The notes beneath the pieces were generated by a model. That model did no database searches. It had not been told where the DNA came from and was given only the letters and a program-made list of their open reading frames with translations. Positions 1-11,400 of a stretch of DNA of 64,000 bases are shown here, in pieces. The stretch is from assembly GCA_963971575.1 (NCBI GenBank), contig OZ020611.1, positions 23,729,279 through 23,793,278 on the forward strand. The letters run 5' to 3'. The stretch comes from Liopterus haemorrhoidalis. Taxonomy: Eukaryota > Arthropoda > Insecta > Coleoptera > Dytiscidae. How positions within the stretch are numbered: the first letter of the stretch is position 1; every line of letters begins with the position of its first letter. A program made the position numbers and the translations under genes.

Positions 1-600
1 ATCTCATATTGCACGCCTAATGGGACGCGCGTACGTGGTTAACCGTGTATAGGGAACGTTTTATACACTGCAAGTTTTTCATACTTAGGTAAATTTTGTA
101 GATTTCAGCAACGATGGCTATTTGCAGTGGCGGATCTACATACGGGCTAATAAGGCTTAAGCCCTGGGCCCCAGATCCGCAAGGGGCCCCCAACCTCTCG
201 GACATATACCTATTATATTCTATACCAAGCACGGCTTATAAGAGAGAAGATCAAAACAAAAATATTACTTTAAAAAACAACACAAAAAAAATTAAAAACT
301 CAAATTTACACTTATTGTTGAGAAATTAAGTTCTAATACTAATCTAAGAAATATTAACTAAAATACTAGCACCCAGCACCAAAATGAGTAAGCCAGCAGG
401 CTTAATTTGTTACATAAGTTATTAAATATTTTACATAGTCAAGCAAAAAACACAAAAAATGCGTTGTTTTCCGAAAACATAATCTGATCAAAAATTCCTG
501 TTGTACTTTTCCGGCTCACACAAATGTACATTGCTTAGAATTTTTTCAGATTTTTATTTTAAACCATCTGGGCTACAAGGTGGGGTATAAAAAATTTTTT
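1..600. other. Left edge: possible hAT terminus and a family A scrap
   Basis: CAGTGGCGGATCTACA at about 124-139, followed by GGGCC-rich sequence to 200, resembles the end of a hAT transposon, but no partner end was found. Around 430-600, the reverse-oriented family A internal block (TTTTCCGAAAACATAATCTG, then CCATCTGGGCTAC) is recognisable. No gene is supported. Confidence 0.4.
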
Positions 601-616
601 GCGCAAGTTTCGTATT

Positions 617-1200
617 TATGACTACAAAAGCCTAGACATTTCTATACGTTATTTTATCCGCAGATTCTTAGAAAATAAATCTGCAAAATATTTTTCATAT
701 CGATCATAGGATATAGGAGTGTCTAGAATTTCTTTTTTATGCCTACGAAATCCTAGACATTTCTTTACGTTATTTTATCGGCAGATTCTTAGAAAATAAA
801 TCTGAAAAATATTTTTCATATCGATTATAGGATATAGGAATGTCTAGAGTTTCTTTTTATGCTTACGAAACCCTAGACATTTCTGTATGTAATTATTTTT
901 GTATATTCTCAGAGAATAAATCTGCAAAATATTGTTGATATCAGTCAAAGGATATAGGAGTGTCTAGAGTTTCTTGTTTATGCCTACGAAACCCTAAACA
1001 TTTCTTCACTTATTTTATTCGCAGTTTCTTAGAGAAAAAATGTACAAAATATTGTTCATATCGGTCAAATCGTCAAATCATATAGGAGTATCAAGAGTTT
1101 CTTGTTTATGCCTACGAAATCCTACACATTTCTATATGTAATTATATTCGTAGATTCTTCTAATAAATCTGTAAAATACGTATCAATCAAGAGACCTCAA
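617..1200. repeat. Tandem array, about five units of ~120 bp
   Basis: Units start at about 617, 738, 858, 979 and 1107, each opening TATGCCTACGAAATCC with variation. Each continues with CTAGACATTTCT, an AGATTCTTAGAAAATAAATC-like block, and ATAGGATATAGGAGTGTCTA. The last unit decays near 1200. Spacing is 120-128 bp. It abuts a family A fragment on the left and may have expanded within a transposon copy. Confidence 0.85.
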
Positions 1201-2110
1201 GAGTCCGTGTTAGCAAATCACGAGAACTTTAGGAAAAAATGACTTCACAATGTTACCCAGATCATATACACACACTTGCTAATTATATATGTACGATGGT
1301 CGTAGATAAATGTATATTAAACATTGTTCTAAGTTATAATCAGCTAATGGGTTAGTAGCCATCTTGATTACGTCAGTCTGAAATTTTGACTGAAAAATAG
1401 ACACTTAGAATTTCTGTTTTTTTAATTAAGTTAATTATTTTTCTAACGATAAAACTATTGAATTGTTGATAAAACATTGTATTTACCTTCAGTATTTGAC
1501 TTTAGTGCATAGTATCAACGCAACGTTAAAAACACAGATACCATGAAAAGCAATACGTGAATCCTCTTTTTTGAGACTGTTGGAGAAAAACTTAATTCCA
1601 TTTCACTCGACTGAGTGCCAACAATATTTTCTCACTGGCACGGGCGTCATATATTCGTCACCGCTGGTTTAGAGCAACTAGGTATCACAGCAAATAATTA
1701 AATTAAATTTTCATTACTACAAACATCAGTTACGTGATACACGGTTATTGTTAACAACAATCATTAAATTAATTACAATAATTTTGAATTAATTATCCAT
1801 CATGTAGAAATGTAGACTAATTTAAAGTCATGTTTTCATTAATTTAGCCTATTACCCGAGCAAACATCGTCTCGCCATGATGTACACAGATCTATTAGGT
1901 ATCATAACTTCAACATACACAACAATGTCATTATGTCACCGGTTTACGTGATAAGCAATAGCTATAAATTAATCCGTCTGATAAATATTTATTCCAGCAG
2001 CTCGTATACCATCGAGTTAAGGAGGGTTATGGCTCTGCATTCCGGACAACTAACGGTCAGCGGTGGTTCGAGAATTTTAAGAGGGTCTTATTGTTTATTA
2101 TGAATATTCA
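1200..2110. other. AT-rich DNA, nothing recognised
   Basis: No reading frame of interest, inverted terminal repeat or known element could be supported between the tandem array and the repeat at 2115. Confidence 0.4.
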
Positions 2111-2114
2111 GTTC

Positions 2115-2345
2115 ATTTATATTAAAGTGAATGCATTAAATTCTTCAACCTTATAAAAATTCGAAGAGGTGTTTACAAGCATATTTACTCGTAACTCGAG
2201 GTAACTCGATATTGTTTTAGGAATAAAATTTCATTATTTTAAAGTTAATTTAATTTAATTCTTCTGAAATTGAAAGACGCCTTTGCTCTGTCATGTTCAG
2301 GTTGCAGACTTATACAGTGTGAGAAGGGAGGAAATGTCCAAACGG
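2115..2345. repeat. Family D dispersed repeat, copy 1
   Basis: About 225 bp resembling 5020-5205: both share AATTCTTCAA..TTATAAAAATT, a GAGGTGT/GAGATGT-GTTTACAAG block, GGTAACTCGATATTGTTTTA, a T/A tract, and finish GTTCAGGTTGCAGACTTATACAG followed by GTGAG. The ACAGGGTGAGT-like end looks like a transposon terminus. It is followed at once by a mariner. Confidence 0.6.
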
Positions 2346-2352
2346 GAGTGTA

Positions 2353-3256
2353 CGAGGTGTGTAAATTAAGTAACCAGACTGACAACATAGCGTTTGATCT
2401 GGCACCATTTGGGACGCGGGACGTGGAGGGGCGGCAGTTGAACATGTGATACGCCATCAGCACAAGTTTGAACGCGCCAGAGTAATTTTGTTGTCCGTAG
2501 CGATTTTTTTCGTGAAGCAGTTTTTCTAGTGCGTTCTAAAAATGAGTGACATTCATTTCGAGTAACGGTGTGCTATCAGGTTTTGCTTCAGCCTTGGGAA
2601 CAGTGCAACGGAAACTTTTGATGATATCCATAGCAGGTCTATGGAGATAGTTTTGTCAAGGACCCAGGTTTTTTGGTGGTTTAAGGCATTTTCAGAAATA
2701 AGAGAGTTGATTGAAGATGAATCACGCATTCGAAGGTCTTCATCTTCAAGAACCGATGAAAATGTCGACAAAATCCAGGATCTTGTGCGGTCTGATCGTC
2801 AGTTGACAGTTAGAACGATCGGAAAAGAGTTGAATTTGACTCACACTACCGTCCATCAGATTTTGATCAATGAATGAGGGATGAGAAAAATGCGCCTTGT
2901 CACACAGCAATTTTAATAAACGAGTTTTTGGCCAGTAAAAACATTCCTGTGGTTCCTCAGTCTCCTTATTCGCCTGACTTGAGCCCTTGTGACTTTTTTC
3001 TCTTCCCAAAGTTGAAAAATTACCTCAAGGGACTTTATTTTGGGCACTCGAAAACGTTCAAACGTCCGGAACCGATCAGCTGAAAGCTTTTCCAGTATGC
3101 TAGTTCCAGCACTGCTATGAAGATTGGAAGAACCATCTCGAGCGCTCTGTGACTTCCCAAGGAAGTTATTTTGAGGGAGACAATATTGAATTGTAAATCT
3201 AATCGAATATATATATATTTTTTAAATCAGTCCGGTTACTTAATTTACACACCTCT
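2353..3256 (+). mobile_element. Deleted mariner 1 with TA target sites
   Basis: Inverted termini start CGAGGTGTGTAAATTAAGTA at 2353 and end with the complement at 3256, flanked by TA on both sides (2351-2352, 3257-3258). The element is about 0.9 kb, shorter than the usual 1.3 kb mariner, because the middle of the transposase is deleted. The same family occurs in the opposite orientation at 31820-32712. Confidence 0.9.
2542..3083 (+). pseudogene. Mariner transposase remnant (N and C parts)
   Basis: Translation from 2542 gives MSDIHFE, a stop at codon 8, then the helix-turn-helix half (SRTQVFWWFKAFSEIRELIED, TVRTIGKELNLTHTTVHQIL) up to about 2877. The sequence then jumps, with a frame change, to NAPCHTAILINEFL and PQSPYSPDLSPCDFFLFPKL (2889-3010). 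The first catalytic Asp region is deleted. At the DNAPCHTA box the Asp is replaced (KNAPCH), so the remnant cannot be active. Confidence 0.85.
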
Positions 3257-3258
3257 TA

Positions 3259-4725
3259 TACTACACATAAGCAAGGCCGTGGAAAGAGATTATGGGCATT
3301 GGTCCGGACCCCAGTCAAATAAAAATATAACTTAAATACTATCATTTCTATTTTCGGGCCTTGCTGTAACCTGAATTTCAAATCTATTTTTTTACCAAGA
3401 AATTATTAACCAAGACGACCAATTTAGCAATCAAAATATGGAAGCGTACCGCAAGTAGCCCTTTGACTAGATATTGGCAACGATTAATCATATGATATTT
3501 TTAGTTGCGATTAATTAATGACTAATAATGAATATATATTTTTTTCTGATTTTAAAAGTCTTTTATGAGTCATAGCACCAGTAAGCCTACAATATTAAAA
3601 CTTTTTTTGGGGCCCTAAGTAGGCACTTAACACACGTATTTCAGTGTCTAAAATGACACTTTTAGACACGTATTTGAAAACTTGTTTTTCGAAACTCAAT
3701 TCCTTCTTGTGATGCTCAAGCAACCTATCTATCTATTGGTCTACCTCTTCTTTTGTCCCAGAAACGTTTCAATTTCTCGTTTCTCGTCTAGGCACACAAA
3801 TTATTATTCTCCTTGATATTATAAATCTGCAAGAAACACAATAATGAATACTGTGCATCGGAAAGAAGCTTATCTATCTAAGTCTCACTTACTTTATAGA
3901 AAAAATTATACTAAGGGTGGAGAATATGTATCTAATTTTTATCCAATTATTTTGGATTTATTATGAATGTTATATGCTAACTGCAAAAATAACTATTATA
4001 TAAAATAAAAGCATAATTCAAGTTGTAGATTTAAATTTGGTCATTCATTTTTGAAAAGAATGGAAAACGGTTCAGCAATTTATATTTGCTACAGAATCCT
4101 CTACATGACTTTATCATTAACGACAGTTAGTTCTAATTGAAATACCTTACCATGATTGATATACCGTCACGTTGGTACAAGTGAGCTCCGGGCAGTTCCG
4201 GACTTGGGGCGAGGCCCACTCCGGAGATAGCTGATGAGCAACGACCACTGGCGTGTGGAGACAACAATTAGGTTAGCGTTCATTTATTACAGTTAATTCA
4301 TTATCTAATTTTGAATTCAATGAAATGTTGCGTGTTTTTAGCCTTTATTAACGACCGTATCACTATATGACTGTTTGTCATTAATAAAAGGCAAACCAGA
4401 TTATAATTAATATCTGGTTGATATTGGTTGCATATGTCACAAAAGGATTCAAGGACAGGGTTGAACATGGACAATGTTTTGTACAAATATTCTGACGAAT
4501 AAGATTTTTTGTTCTTAATTAAATATAAATAAATTTTCCTACTAAAAAATTCTACATTTTGTGTAAAGAATACGTTTACATATTACAATATTCATGGAAT
4601 AGCTTAAGTCAAACATAGTCGAGGAAGGAAAAGGTGTTCCATCGACTAGGATCAAAGGGACGATTTTTTGGGATTCTAAAGCAATTTTAATGATCTACTT
4701 CAAGGTGTATCGAAGCGACCCTGTA
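3259..4725. other. AT-rich DNA, nothing identified
   Basis: GGCCC-containing stretches at 3280-3330 and 3605-3625 could be eroded hAT ends. A less AT-rich block at 4170-4255 can form a CCGGACTTGG..CCACTCCGG stem. None is sufficient to name an element. Confidence 0.35.
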
Positions 4726-4729
4726 TGTT

Positions 4730-5720
4730 CTATATTCTACTTCGTGGTCACTACGTGACAGTGTACCGAGAGCACACCAATTTTTACGAAGGGCGACAAA
4801 TGCTGGTAACTGCCGACCTATCAGTAGTGGATCTAGCTCCAGGAAAATATTAGAACGCATTCTGACTGAAAAAGTGACTGTGAATGAATTTTTAGTAAGA
4901 GAACAACACGGATTTTTACCAGGGCGCTCCGTTACAAATTTGTTATATGCTACACATAATTGATCTACAGACCTGGATCCTTCAATTCCAGTCGACATCA
5001 TCTACCTAAACTTCATTTTGAATTAAATTCTTCAATTTTATAAAAATTTGGAGATGTGTGTACAAGAATATTTAGGGAGGTAACTTGATATTGTTTTAAG
5101 AATAAAATGTCTTTATTTTAATGTTAATTTAATTTAAATTTTCTGCAAGATGCATGTGTTCTATTACGTTCAGGTTGCAGACTTATACAGGGTGAGTCGG
5201 GAGGGTACGACCAAATTCTGGGCGATGCCATTGAATAGACTGATTAGCAAATTGGAACACTATAGCATTCGTGACAAGTTATTATAGTGGATCAAGGCCT
5301 TTCTTTTTTATCTTACTTTTTGTGTGCGTATACGAGATTCATTCCTTGAGCCAGAAGCAGGGCTTAGTGGTGTCCCGCAGGGATCCGTGATAGGTTCACT
5401 CTTGTTCTTATTATACAGCACAGACTTGAAAGACGTCATAATATCTCCACTCTGTATGTTCGCTAATGACACAAAAATCTTTAATGACGCTCAAAATAAT
5501 TACTGTGCTACTGCAGGATCTAGAAGTTTCTAAGTGAACTATAACTTGGATGTTACCCTTTAATATTTCAAAGACTTATAATGTTCTACACATGGACCAC
5601 AAAAATGCTCAGCACAACTATTGCCTTAATAACGCAGAGTAATAACACACAGCTAAAAAAAGTTAGTGAGCAAACTCACATGGATCAACTCACTTCAGTT
5701 AATAAGGTAGCTAAGAGAGC
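4730..5720 (+). pseudogene. CR1-like LINE reverse transcriptase fragment, interrupted
   Basis: With frameshifts, the + strand gives GDKCW-PISV, then KILERILTEKVTVNEFLVREQHGFLPGRSVTNLLYATHN before a stop near 4963. After an unrelated insert (about 5012-5205), the RT continues with RLISKLEHYSIRDKL, GVPQGSVIGSLLFLLYSTDL (5378-5433) and MFANDTKIFND, the FADDTKI catalytic box with Asp to Asn, then VLHMDHKNAQHNY. These are CR1-clade motifs. The changed FADD box and stops show it is dead. Confidence 0.75.
5012..5208. repeat. Family D dispersed repeat, copy 2, inside the CR1-like LINE
   Basis: This segment separates the LINE's VDIIYL strand from its following helix and matches 2115-2345 over most of its length, ending GCAGACTTATACAGGGTGAGTC. 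It appears to be a mobile element that inserted in the LINE copy. Target duplication could not be defined. Confidence 0.6.
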
Positions 5721-5959
5721 GAAATATACAGGGTGTTTGTTTGAAACGGGGTCAAAATGGCGACCATTTATTTACAAAATAATAATCAACATAAGTTTTA
5801 CAAATTTGAACGTAGCAAGCTTTGAAAATAATAAAAAAAGAAACAAAATATCTCTAAAATAAACTATTTAATAAATAAACAGCCTCTGTGGTGTAGTATT
5901 ATATATTTACTTACTGTAAAATCATGAACGAAATTATTTACCTATCTAATTATGTATGT

Positions 5960-5980
5960 GTAATATGAAGGAAGTAAATA

Positions 5981-6037
<57 letters not shown>
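5960..6037. repeat. ATT and AT microsatellites
   Basis: A run of ATT trinucleotides (about 5977-6010) passes directly into a TA run ending near 6036, next to the 3' end of a LINE on the opposite strand, where such tails are common. Confidence 0.9.
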
Positions 6038-6039
<2 letters not shown>

Positions 6040-6052
6040 TTCCTACAACTCC

Positions 6053-6720
6053 TCAAGAAGTGCAAAGGGTCTCAATAAAGCATCTCCATCTGATGCGGTT
6101 CTGGGCTAAGATCTTGATTTCGCCCCTCGACTTTCTCATGTCTCGCAATTCTTTCTCCACTGTGCGCCTCCATGTGTTCTTCGGTCGTCCAATCCTCCTT
6201 TTTCCTTGCGGATTCCAGTGAAGGGCCTGTCTGGTTATGTTGTCTGAGTCTCGCCTAAGTATGTGTCCCAACCATCTCCATTTGCGCAAGCGTATCTCAT
6301 TTCCGATCTCTGACTGTTTTGTTATTCGCCATAGTTCTTCGTTGCTTATGGTGTCAGGCCAATGGATTCCCATTATCCTTCTTAAACATTTATTAACAAA
6401 GACTTGCAGTTTATCGGTGAATGTCTCGTTAACCAATCATGTCTCACAGGCATATAACAGTACAGACTTATGCTATTAAATACTCGGATTTTCGTTTTCT
6501 TGGTTAGGTGGGCTGATGACCAGAATTTGTTCAAAGAGGCAAACACTAGCTTTGTTTTTTGAATTCTGGACATGATATCCACGTTACCTCCCCCGTCTTC
6601 GGTGACAATGCTGCCCAGGTAGCAGAATTTGGAGGTCCGGTCTATGGTCGCATCTTGAAGGTGAATATTCCGAGTATTTACGATGTTTACGCGCATATCT
6701 TTTGTTTTGCTCACGGATTG
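6053..6720 (-). pseudogene. LINE 3' end (RTE/R4-like RT C-terminal region)
   Basis: On the minus strand, two overlapping frames carry the post-catalytic part of a non-LTR reverse transcriptase. 6714 to about 6420 gives FCYLGSIVTEDGG, KIRVFNSI and the remains of a YGxE box (CYMPVRHDW). 6436-6053 gives RRIMGIHWPDTISNEELW, RKWRWLGHILRR, WNPQGKRRIGRPKNTWRR, ending FIETLCTS and a stop. A frameshift separates them. The 5' part, including the catalytic core, is absent (5' truncation). The downstream microsatellite is probably the tail region. Confidence 0.85.
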
Positions 6721-7700
6721 GTCTAAGATTGGTCTAAGATTGGTTTAAGAAACTAAAAAAGCTCTGAATGCATAATTACGTGCCATAGAATTATAATTAT
6801 AATGATTAATATTCAAATCTTTGTTAGCATTTTATTCTTTTTCATACTATATATTACGTTTTCAATAAAAATCCAAATGTCGACAAGTAGGTAGAAAAAG
6901 TATCAAACGAATTCCGTTATTCCACCTACGAGACCGAGAATGGCTCCCAGTAAAGTCATTAAAAACTAAATAAATAACGACTGCGTCTATTTGCCAAAGG
7001 CTCCACAGCTTTTATATTGTCAAACATTTATTTCTGGCTTTACCCAGTGTGCTCGGCCTTTGTGTACACGCCTACTTCGCACTCGAGAGGTGCGTATCTT
7101 TAACACCACCAATTTACCACTAAAGAATTATAAAAGAACGTTTAAGTTTTAGCAGTAAGAAAAGTTAACTGTTTTTCTTTAAAGTACTTGTTTGTTTATT
7201 ATTAAAATTAAATTAAAATAAAACTAACGATATAATTTTTAACTGAAAAATGTATAAGTAAGTCCCAAAAATACAGACAGCTTTCGATTTACCTCGTATT
7301 TTCGTTACTGGACGAACCGGTGTATACAGAATCGCCGTAAAATGAATCCAATTATAATGGAAGTCATTGAGTCAGATTCCAGACCGTCGATAAATACGTA
7401 TATGTAATATAACTATATTATATTTAAAGCTATCAAATTCATTATTAAAAGCTATATAATTCCATTATTAAATTTTAGAATTGACAACATAAATCTTCTC
7501 AAATAACAACTAAATTAAATGTAAGGCAACAAAAATTCAAATTACGCAAAACTATTAATTCTATGCTGTTCTTGGTTTAGGATCTTCTTTTCTCTTTTCG
7601 GGAAAAATATCCAGTATTTACTGTCTTTGTAATGTCTATTTTTTTTTTTCATGCAATACAGAAACAAATGAAAATTGTTTTAAATAATATAATTAATTAA
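6721..7700. other. AT-rich DNA, nothing identified
   Basis: A short direct repeat (GGTCTAAGATT three times at 6719-6748) lies next to the LINE. Beyond that no coding or mobile sequence could be supported. Confidence 0.35.
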
Positions 7701-7714
7701 TTATTGATTATGAT

Positions 7715-7889
7715 TTTTAGATGTTTCAGTATTTTTCATATGTACGGGTCAAAGAGTTATATAAGCATGCCAAATTTCAACTCTCTAGGTTTAGCCGTTT
7801 GACTACAATTTTAACCGAACAGACAGACAGACACACAGACAACAAAATGACGGTATAGGGTTTTTTTGGTCATACCTACAAAACCCTAA
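7715..7889 (-). repeat. Family A repeat, 5' end only
   Basis: Reverse orientation: GTCATACCTACAAAACCCT marks the family A terminus at about 7889. GACAGACAGACAGACAC is the core, and the flanking ..CTCTAGGTTTAGCCGTTTGACTACAA and GGGTCAAAGAGTTATATAAGCATGCC blocks match other copies. The rest is missing. Confidence 0.8.
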
Positions 7890-7895
7890 AAAATA

Positions 7896-8060
7896 TTGGA
7901 GCAAGGAGTATATCATAATTTGGTAGCAGAAATTCGTTTAAAGCATGCGGAATTTTTTTATAATTATTTATGCATGAATAAGTATCAGCTTGATTATTTA
8001 GTGAGGATAGTGGGGCCAAAAATGAGTTTATCTTCTCAAGTACATACGGGACGTTTTCGC
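7896..8060 (+). pseudogene. PIF/Harbinger transposase N-terminal fragment
   Basis: The peptide EQGVYHNLVAEIRLKHAEFF...MNKYQLDYLVRIVGPKM matches the conserved region just upstream of the DDE core in PIF/Harbinger nucleases (typically E-x-x-E-Y-H-x-L-V-x-E-L-R-x-D, then F-x-x-Y-x-R-M-S and V-G-P). The frame stays open to 8180 but similarity ends near residue 55, where the sequence passes towards the LTR. No DDE residues remain. Confidence 0.6.
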
Positions 8061-8140
8061 TTAGACAAGGATCGCAATATACTAATAGACTATCGTGCCG
8101 GCCTAATAGACCATATTAGTAACTACGTCACAAAATGTGA

Positions 8141-8274
8141 TTCTGTGCTACTGCCTCGCGGTTGGATTCCTTTTATTTGAATTTAGCATGTTTTTTTTGT
8201 TAAATTGTTCTGTGCTGCCGCCTCGCGGTTGGATTCCTTTTATTTGAATTTAACATGTTGTTTTTTCTCAATAT
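8141..8274 (+). repeat. 67-bp tandem duplication inside LTR-like sequence
   Basis: Two copies (8141-8207 and 8208-8274) share TTCTGTGCT..GCCTCGCGGTTGGATTCC and TTTTATTTGAATTTA.CATGTT. Duplications of this kind are common in the U3 part of retrotransposon LTRs. Confidence 0.8.
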
Positions 8275-8501
8275 TGTGGCGGCGTTTGGTCCAATAAATT
8301 TTATCATTGTTTGTTTGGACACAGACACAGCCATCTTATGCCTTGCCTCCGCCATAGACAACAGGCTATGGCTTCATTGTTTTTCAAGTTGTCAAATTTT
8401 TCATTGTGTTCTGTGTGGCTCAATAAAATATCTTTTGACAGTTTAAATCTCTAACACTGGATTACTTCATTTTCAAAAACTGCAGGCAATAAAATCCCAC
8501 A
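8141..8501 (+). mobile_element. Gypsy-type LTR 3' portion, plus orientation
   Basis: The sequence ends CCCACA at 8501 just before a primer-binding site (8505-8522). It contains an AATAAA signal at 8422-8427 and closely matches (as the complement) 9171-9262, the LTR on the other side of the gag fragment. The left boundary is uncertain; no TG start could be fixed. Confidence 0.7.
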
Positions 8502-8504
8502 TAT

Positions 8505-8522
8505 TGGTGACCCCGACGTGAT
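8505..8522 (+). promoter_or_regulatory. Retrotransposon primer-binding site, tRNA-Trp type
   Basis: TGGTGACCCCGACGTGAT is complementary to the 3' end of insect tRNA-Trp including CCA (tRNA 3' sequence recalled from Drosophila). It lies 3 bp after the LTR end, as expected for minus-strand priming. Confidence 0.75.
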
Positions 8523-8529
8523 AATTGTG

Positions 8530-9056
8530 GATTACTCCGATACGCGAATTCTATCACACTATCGGCAAGGTCGGCGACTTGATCCAGTTCTGTTTTTCTG
8601 CGTCGCTAAGATCATACGTATGTCTTTGGGCATGCGACTCATCCAAAGTGTCAGCAGAATCTGGTCAACAGTAATCGGACCAGCTAAATTGCGCATATGT
8701 CTCAAAAACTGCGACGGTTTTTGGTCACCCATTTCTTCGCGCTCGAGTAGACGCCGGATGTTCTCTTCCTGAGATGAACTGAGACGGCGAATTAATTCCG
8801 TCTTCAGTTTCTCATATTGGCCGGTTGTTGGTGGATGTAATAATATATCTCGAACCTCGATCGCGTATTTCGGGGAAAGCGCACTAGCAGCGTAGCCGAA
8901 TTTTGTGGAATCAGCGGTTATTCCAGCAGTGATAAAACTCAATTCGAGTAAGCTGAACCACATTTCCGGATCCGTTGGACAGAACTCAGGTACACGTAAG
9001 GCAACGCGGGCGACCGATGTACTAGCCTCAAAATATTGCTCGTCCGTGTCTGGCAT
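8530..9056 (-). pseudogene. Gypsy-type retrotransposon gag fragment, reversed
   Basis: The minus strand encodes a 165-residue gag N-terminal/capsid-like segment: RVPEFCPTDPEMWFSLLE, SALSPKYAIEVRDIL, QYEKLKTELIRRLS, MGDQKPSQFLRHMRNLAG, MPKDIRMILAT. It is typical of insect Ty3/Gypsy-group gag without envelope. After a frameshift near 8575 the gag sense continues briefly (VADLADSVIEFA) to about 8530, where it meets the oppositely oriented primer-binding site and LTR. Zinc knuckle and pol are absent. Confidence 0.8.
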
Positions 9057-9149
9057 TTTGAGTCAATTCACAGCAATTTTTTAAACGCACGGTTCAGTTT
9101 ATTTATTAAAAAAAAAAATGCAGATAGTTCACCTCATTAAATATTAATA

Positions 9150-9262
9150 ATCACGTCGGGGTCACTGATATGTGGGACAGTGTTAGAGATTTAAACTGTC
9201 AAAAAATATTTTATTGAGCCATGTAAAAATTTGACAACTTGGAAAACAATGAAGCCATAGAC
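9150..9262 (-). mobile_element. Gypsy-type PBS and truncated LTR, minus orientation
   Basis: The complement of 9150-9167 is a tRNA-Trp-type primer-binding site with two changed bases at its start. Following it (up to 9262), the LTR end matches the plus-oriented LTR at about 8370-8500, including the polyadenylation region. It is cut off by a TA-rich duplication at 9268-9340. Confidence 0.7.
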
Positions 9263-11050
9263 AGCAATATATATATATATTGGAAATATAAATTAAGTTT
9301 TCATATATATATATATATTTTGGAAATATAAATTAAGTTTTCAAGGAAAAGGCTGCTTCACATCAAAATTACAAGTCAATATTTATTTATTAAAATTCTT
9401 ATTTTATACATTATTATTTAATATGTCATTATTTTTGCAGAACAATATTATTTTGCAGGTTAATTTCGAAAATTTTACGTTAATATTTGTTATTATGGCA
9501 AATAACATAGCAATAAGTGTGTATGCTACATCTAAATGATTTGAAGTAACAATATGTTGTTTTTATTTTATCCATTATTGTATCTCATTTTCATCTGTCA
9601 AAAAACGAAAAAAATTTGCAAATAAGAATGTAGATGTAATCGTTACAATTTGGAGCAAAACAATACACCATTATGCGTTCAAAAACAAAATATTAATGAT
9701 TACTTAGTGTTAATTAAATAAATACTAAAGATATTTCGATTTTCATATTATTTATAAACGTAACCTATAAATATATCTTCGAATCCTTATTTATATATTT
9801 ATAAAATCATTATTCTACAATATAAAGTATCTGGACTGTATATATGAGTATATATTTATCCAAAATACATTTTTTTTGTTCCAAAATTGAAGATATTCAT
9901 AAAATTAAGGTAACAGAAGTAATGTCACATATATTTTAAACCAGTCAAAAACTTCCAAAGGACTCAGCTCCCAGATGGCAGCACATGTATGTGACGACGC
10001 ACTAATATGGTCTATTGAAATATTTGAGGCTTCTGATTGGTTAGTTAGATGAACGGATCTGTCGAGCGGAGAGCTGAATACGTACTTTAATACTTGACAG
10101 TAAATAATTCGAAGGCTTATTTAGGTTGTTTGAAGTTTAAGACAACTGTGAAATTGACATTCATACCAATCTACCAAATAAAAACACTAAACTGAACATA
10201 GCACTGAAACTACTCTCTTCATGAAACGCAATTAAATTTTAACAGTTATTATTTTAGCATCGACGTTAGCTAACATAGGATTAAGCATCCCTTTATGAAA
10301 CCGGGCATTAAAAATCTTAAAATTTTAACTAACTTTTGATAAACTATTGTAAGCATTTGTATATTGAGAATTCTTTTTTTTTGTAAATTAGTCATGTACG
10401 CTATAAAAGTGTCTCATTTTCTTGACATTATTGTACACAGTTGACAAGATAAAACAAGATTTTATTAGCACTAGCTACAAAGAAAGGTTTGATTAAGATT
10501 TTTTGTTCAAATAACTAAAATTTTTTCTCTCCTTTTTTTTTTATGAAAACAAAAAGGTGCAAATATCTCACTCCCTTATTTTTTATTATCTTATTCTTTT
10601 ATATCCTCCCCACACCTGTTTCTTAAAACATATTTTCAACTCAAGAGCCAGACGATTTTTTTTTATCGTATTACATTTTCAATCCAATAAATATGGAGCT
10701 TTTCTTTTAGATCGATGACACTATAAACTGTATTGTCAACAAAAGAAAACATTTCAAATATTTGTATTGTCTTCTGGCGATATTTCGTGTGTGCAAGTCT
10801 GCGCGAGTTTGTAAGTGGCTGGATCTTACCTGCAGCAACAGAGATATTACTACGATCCCTTGAGCTCTGTGTAACGCTTCTGTGAAATTCGTGTAGAGCT
10901 GAGAGTTGAAACCGAAAATCTGTATCTGTAACAAACATATGTGTTAAAGGTGGTATTCTTTGCAAATCACATATTTCTAACATAGTTGGTTCAGGAAGAG
11001 GAATATCTTAGGTAATACTTCAATAATCTATAGCAGTGCTTCCAATATTT
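9262..11050. other. Very AT-rich DNA, no supported gene
   Basis: A short tandem duplication containing TATATA..TTGGAAATATAAATTAAGTTTTC occurs at 9268-9343. A 106-codon minus frame (10663-10983) is the longest open stretch and shows no family resemblance; see the rejected list. CAGATGGCAGCACAT at 9973 recurs at 42045. Confidence 0.35.
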
Positions 11051-11104
11051 TTGTCTATTTATTTTAACTTAGAGCACAAACAGGACGAACCCAAAATAGT
11101 GCTC

Positions 11105-11400
11105 TTAGATATTACAAATGTAATTACAGAAAAAATTTGTATACATATAAATTTACAGTTTGTATGAAAATAGTTAAATGTTTAAGTATTTATAAATCTG
11201 AATTGATTAAGAAAGAAGATTACTCATGAGATTTTAGCTGTAAAACCATTTTACAATGTTTTTTAAATTGTTAATGTTTATAACAAAAAATGTCAACATT
11301 GTTGAAAATGTTGTTGTACGTATCTGAAAGTCTTATTTTTGGAGAATTAAAATAAATGTTATTGTTTGATTTATTACTATAAATAAATGTAGATTTCTTA
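11105..11400 (-). repeat. Duplicated LINE 3' segment, left copy
   Basis: About 296 bp that begins and ends with TTA and is nearly identical to 11874-12170, the 3' coding end and tail of the adjacent Jockey-like LINE. The two copies directly flank a Harbinger-like MITE. Confidence 0.85.

Noticed and set aside
10663..10983. 106-codon minus-strand frame
   Set aside because: No recognisable domain, no splice or promoter context, AT-rich surroundings. It could be an exon, but nothing supports that.
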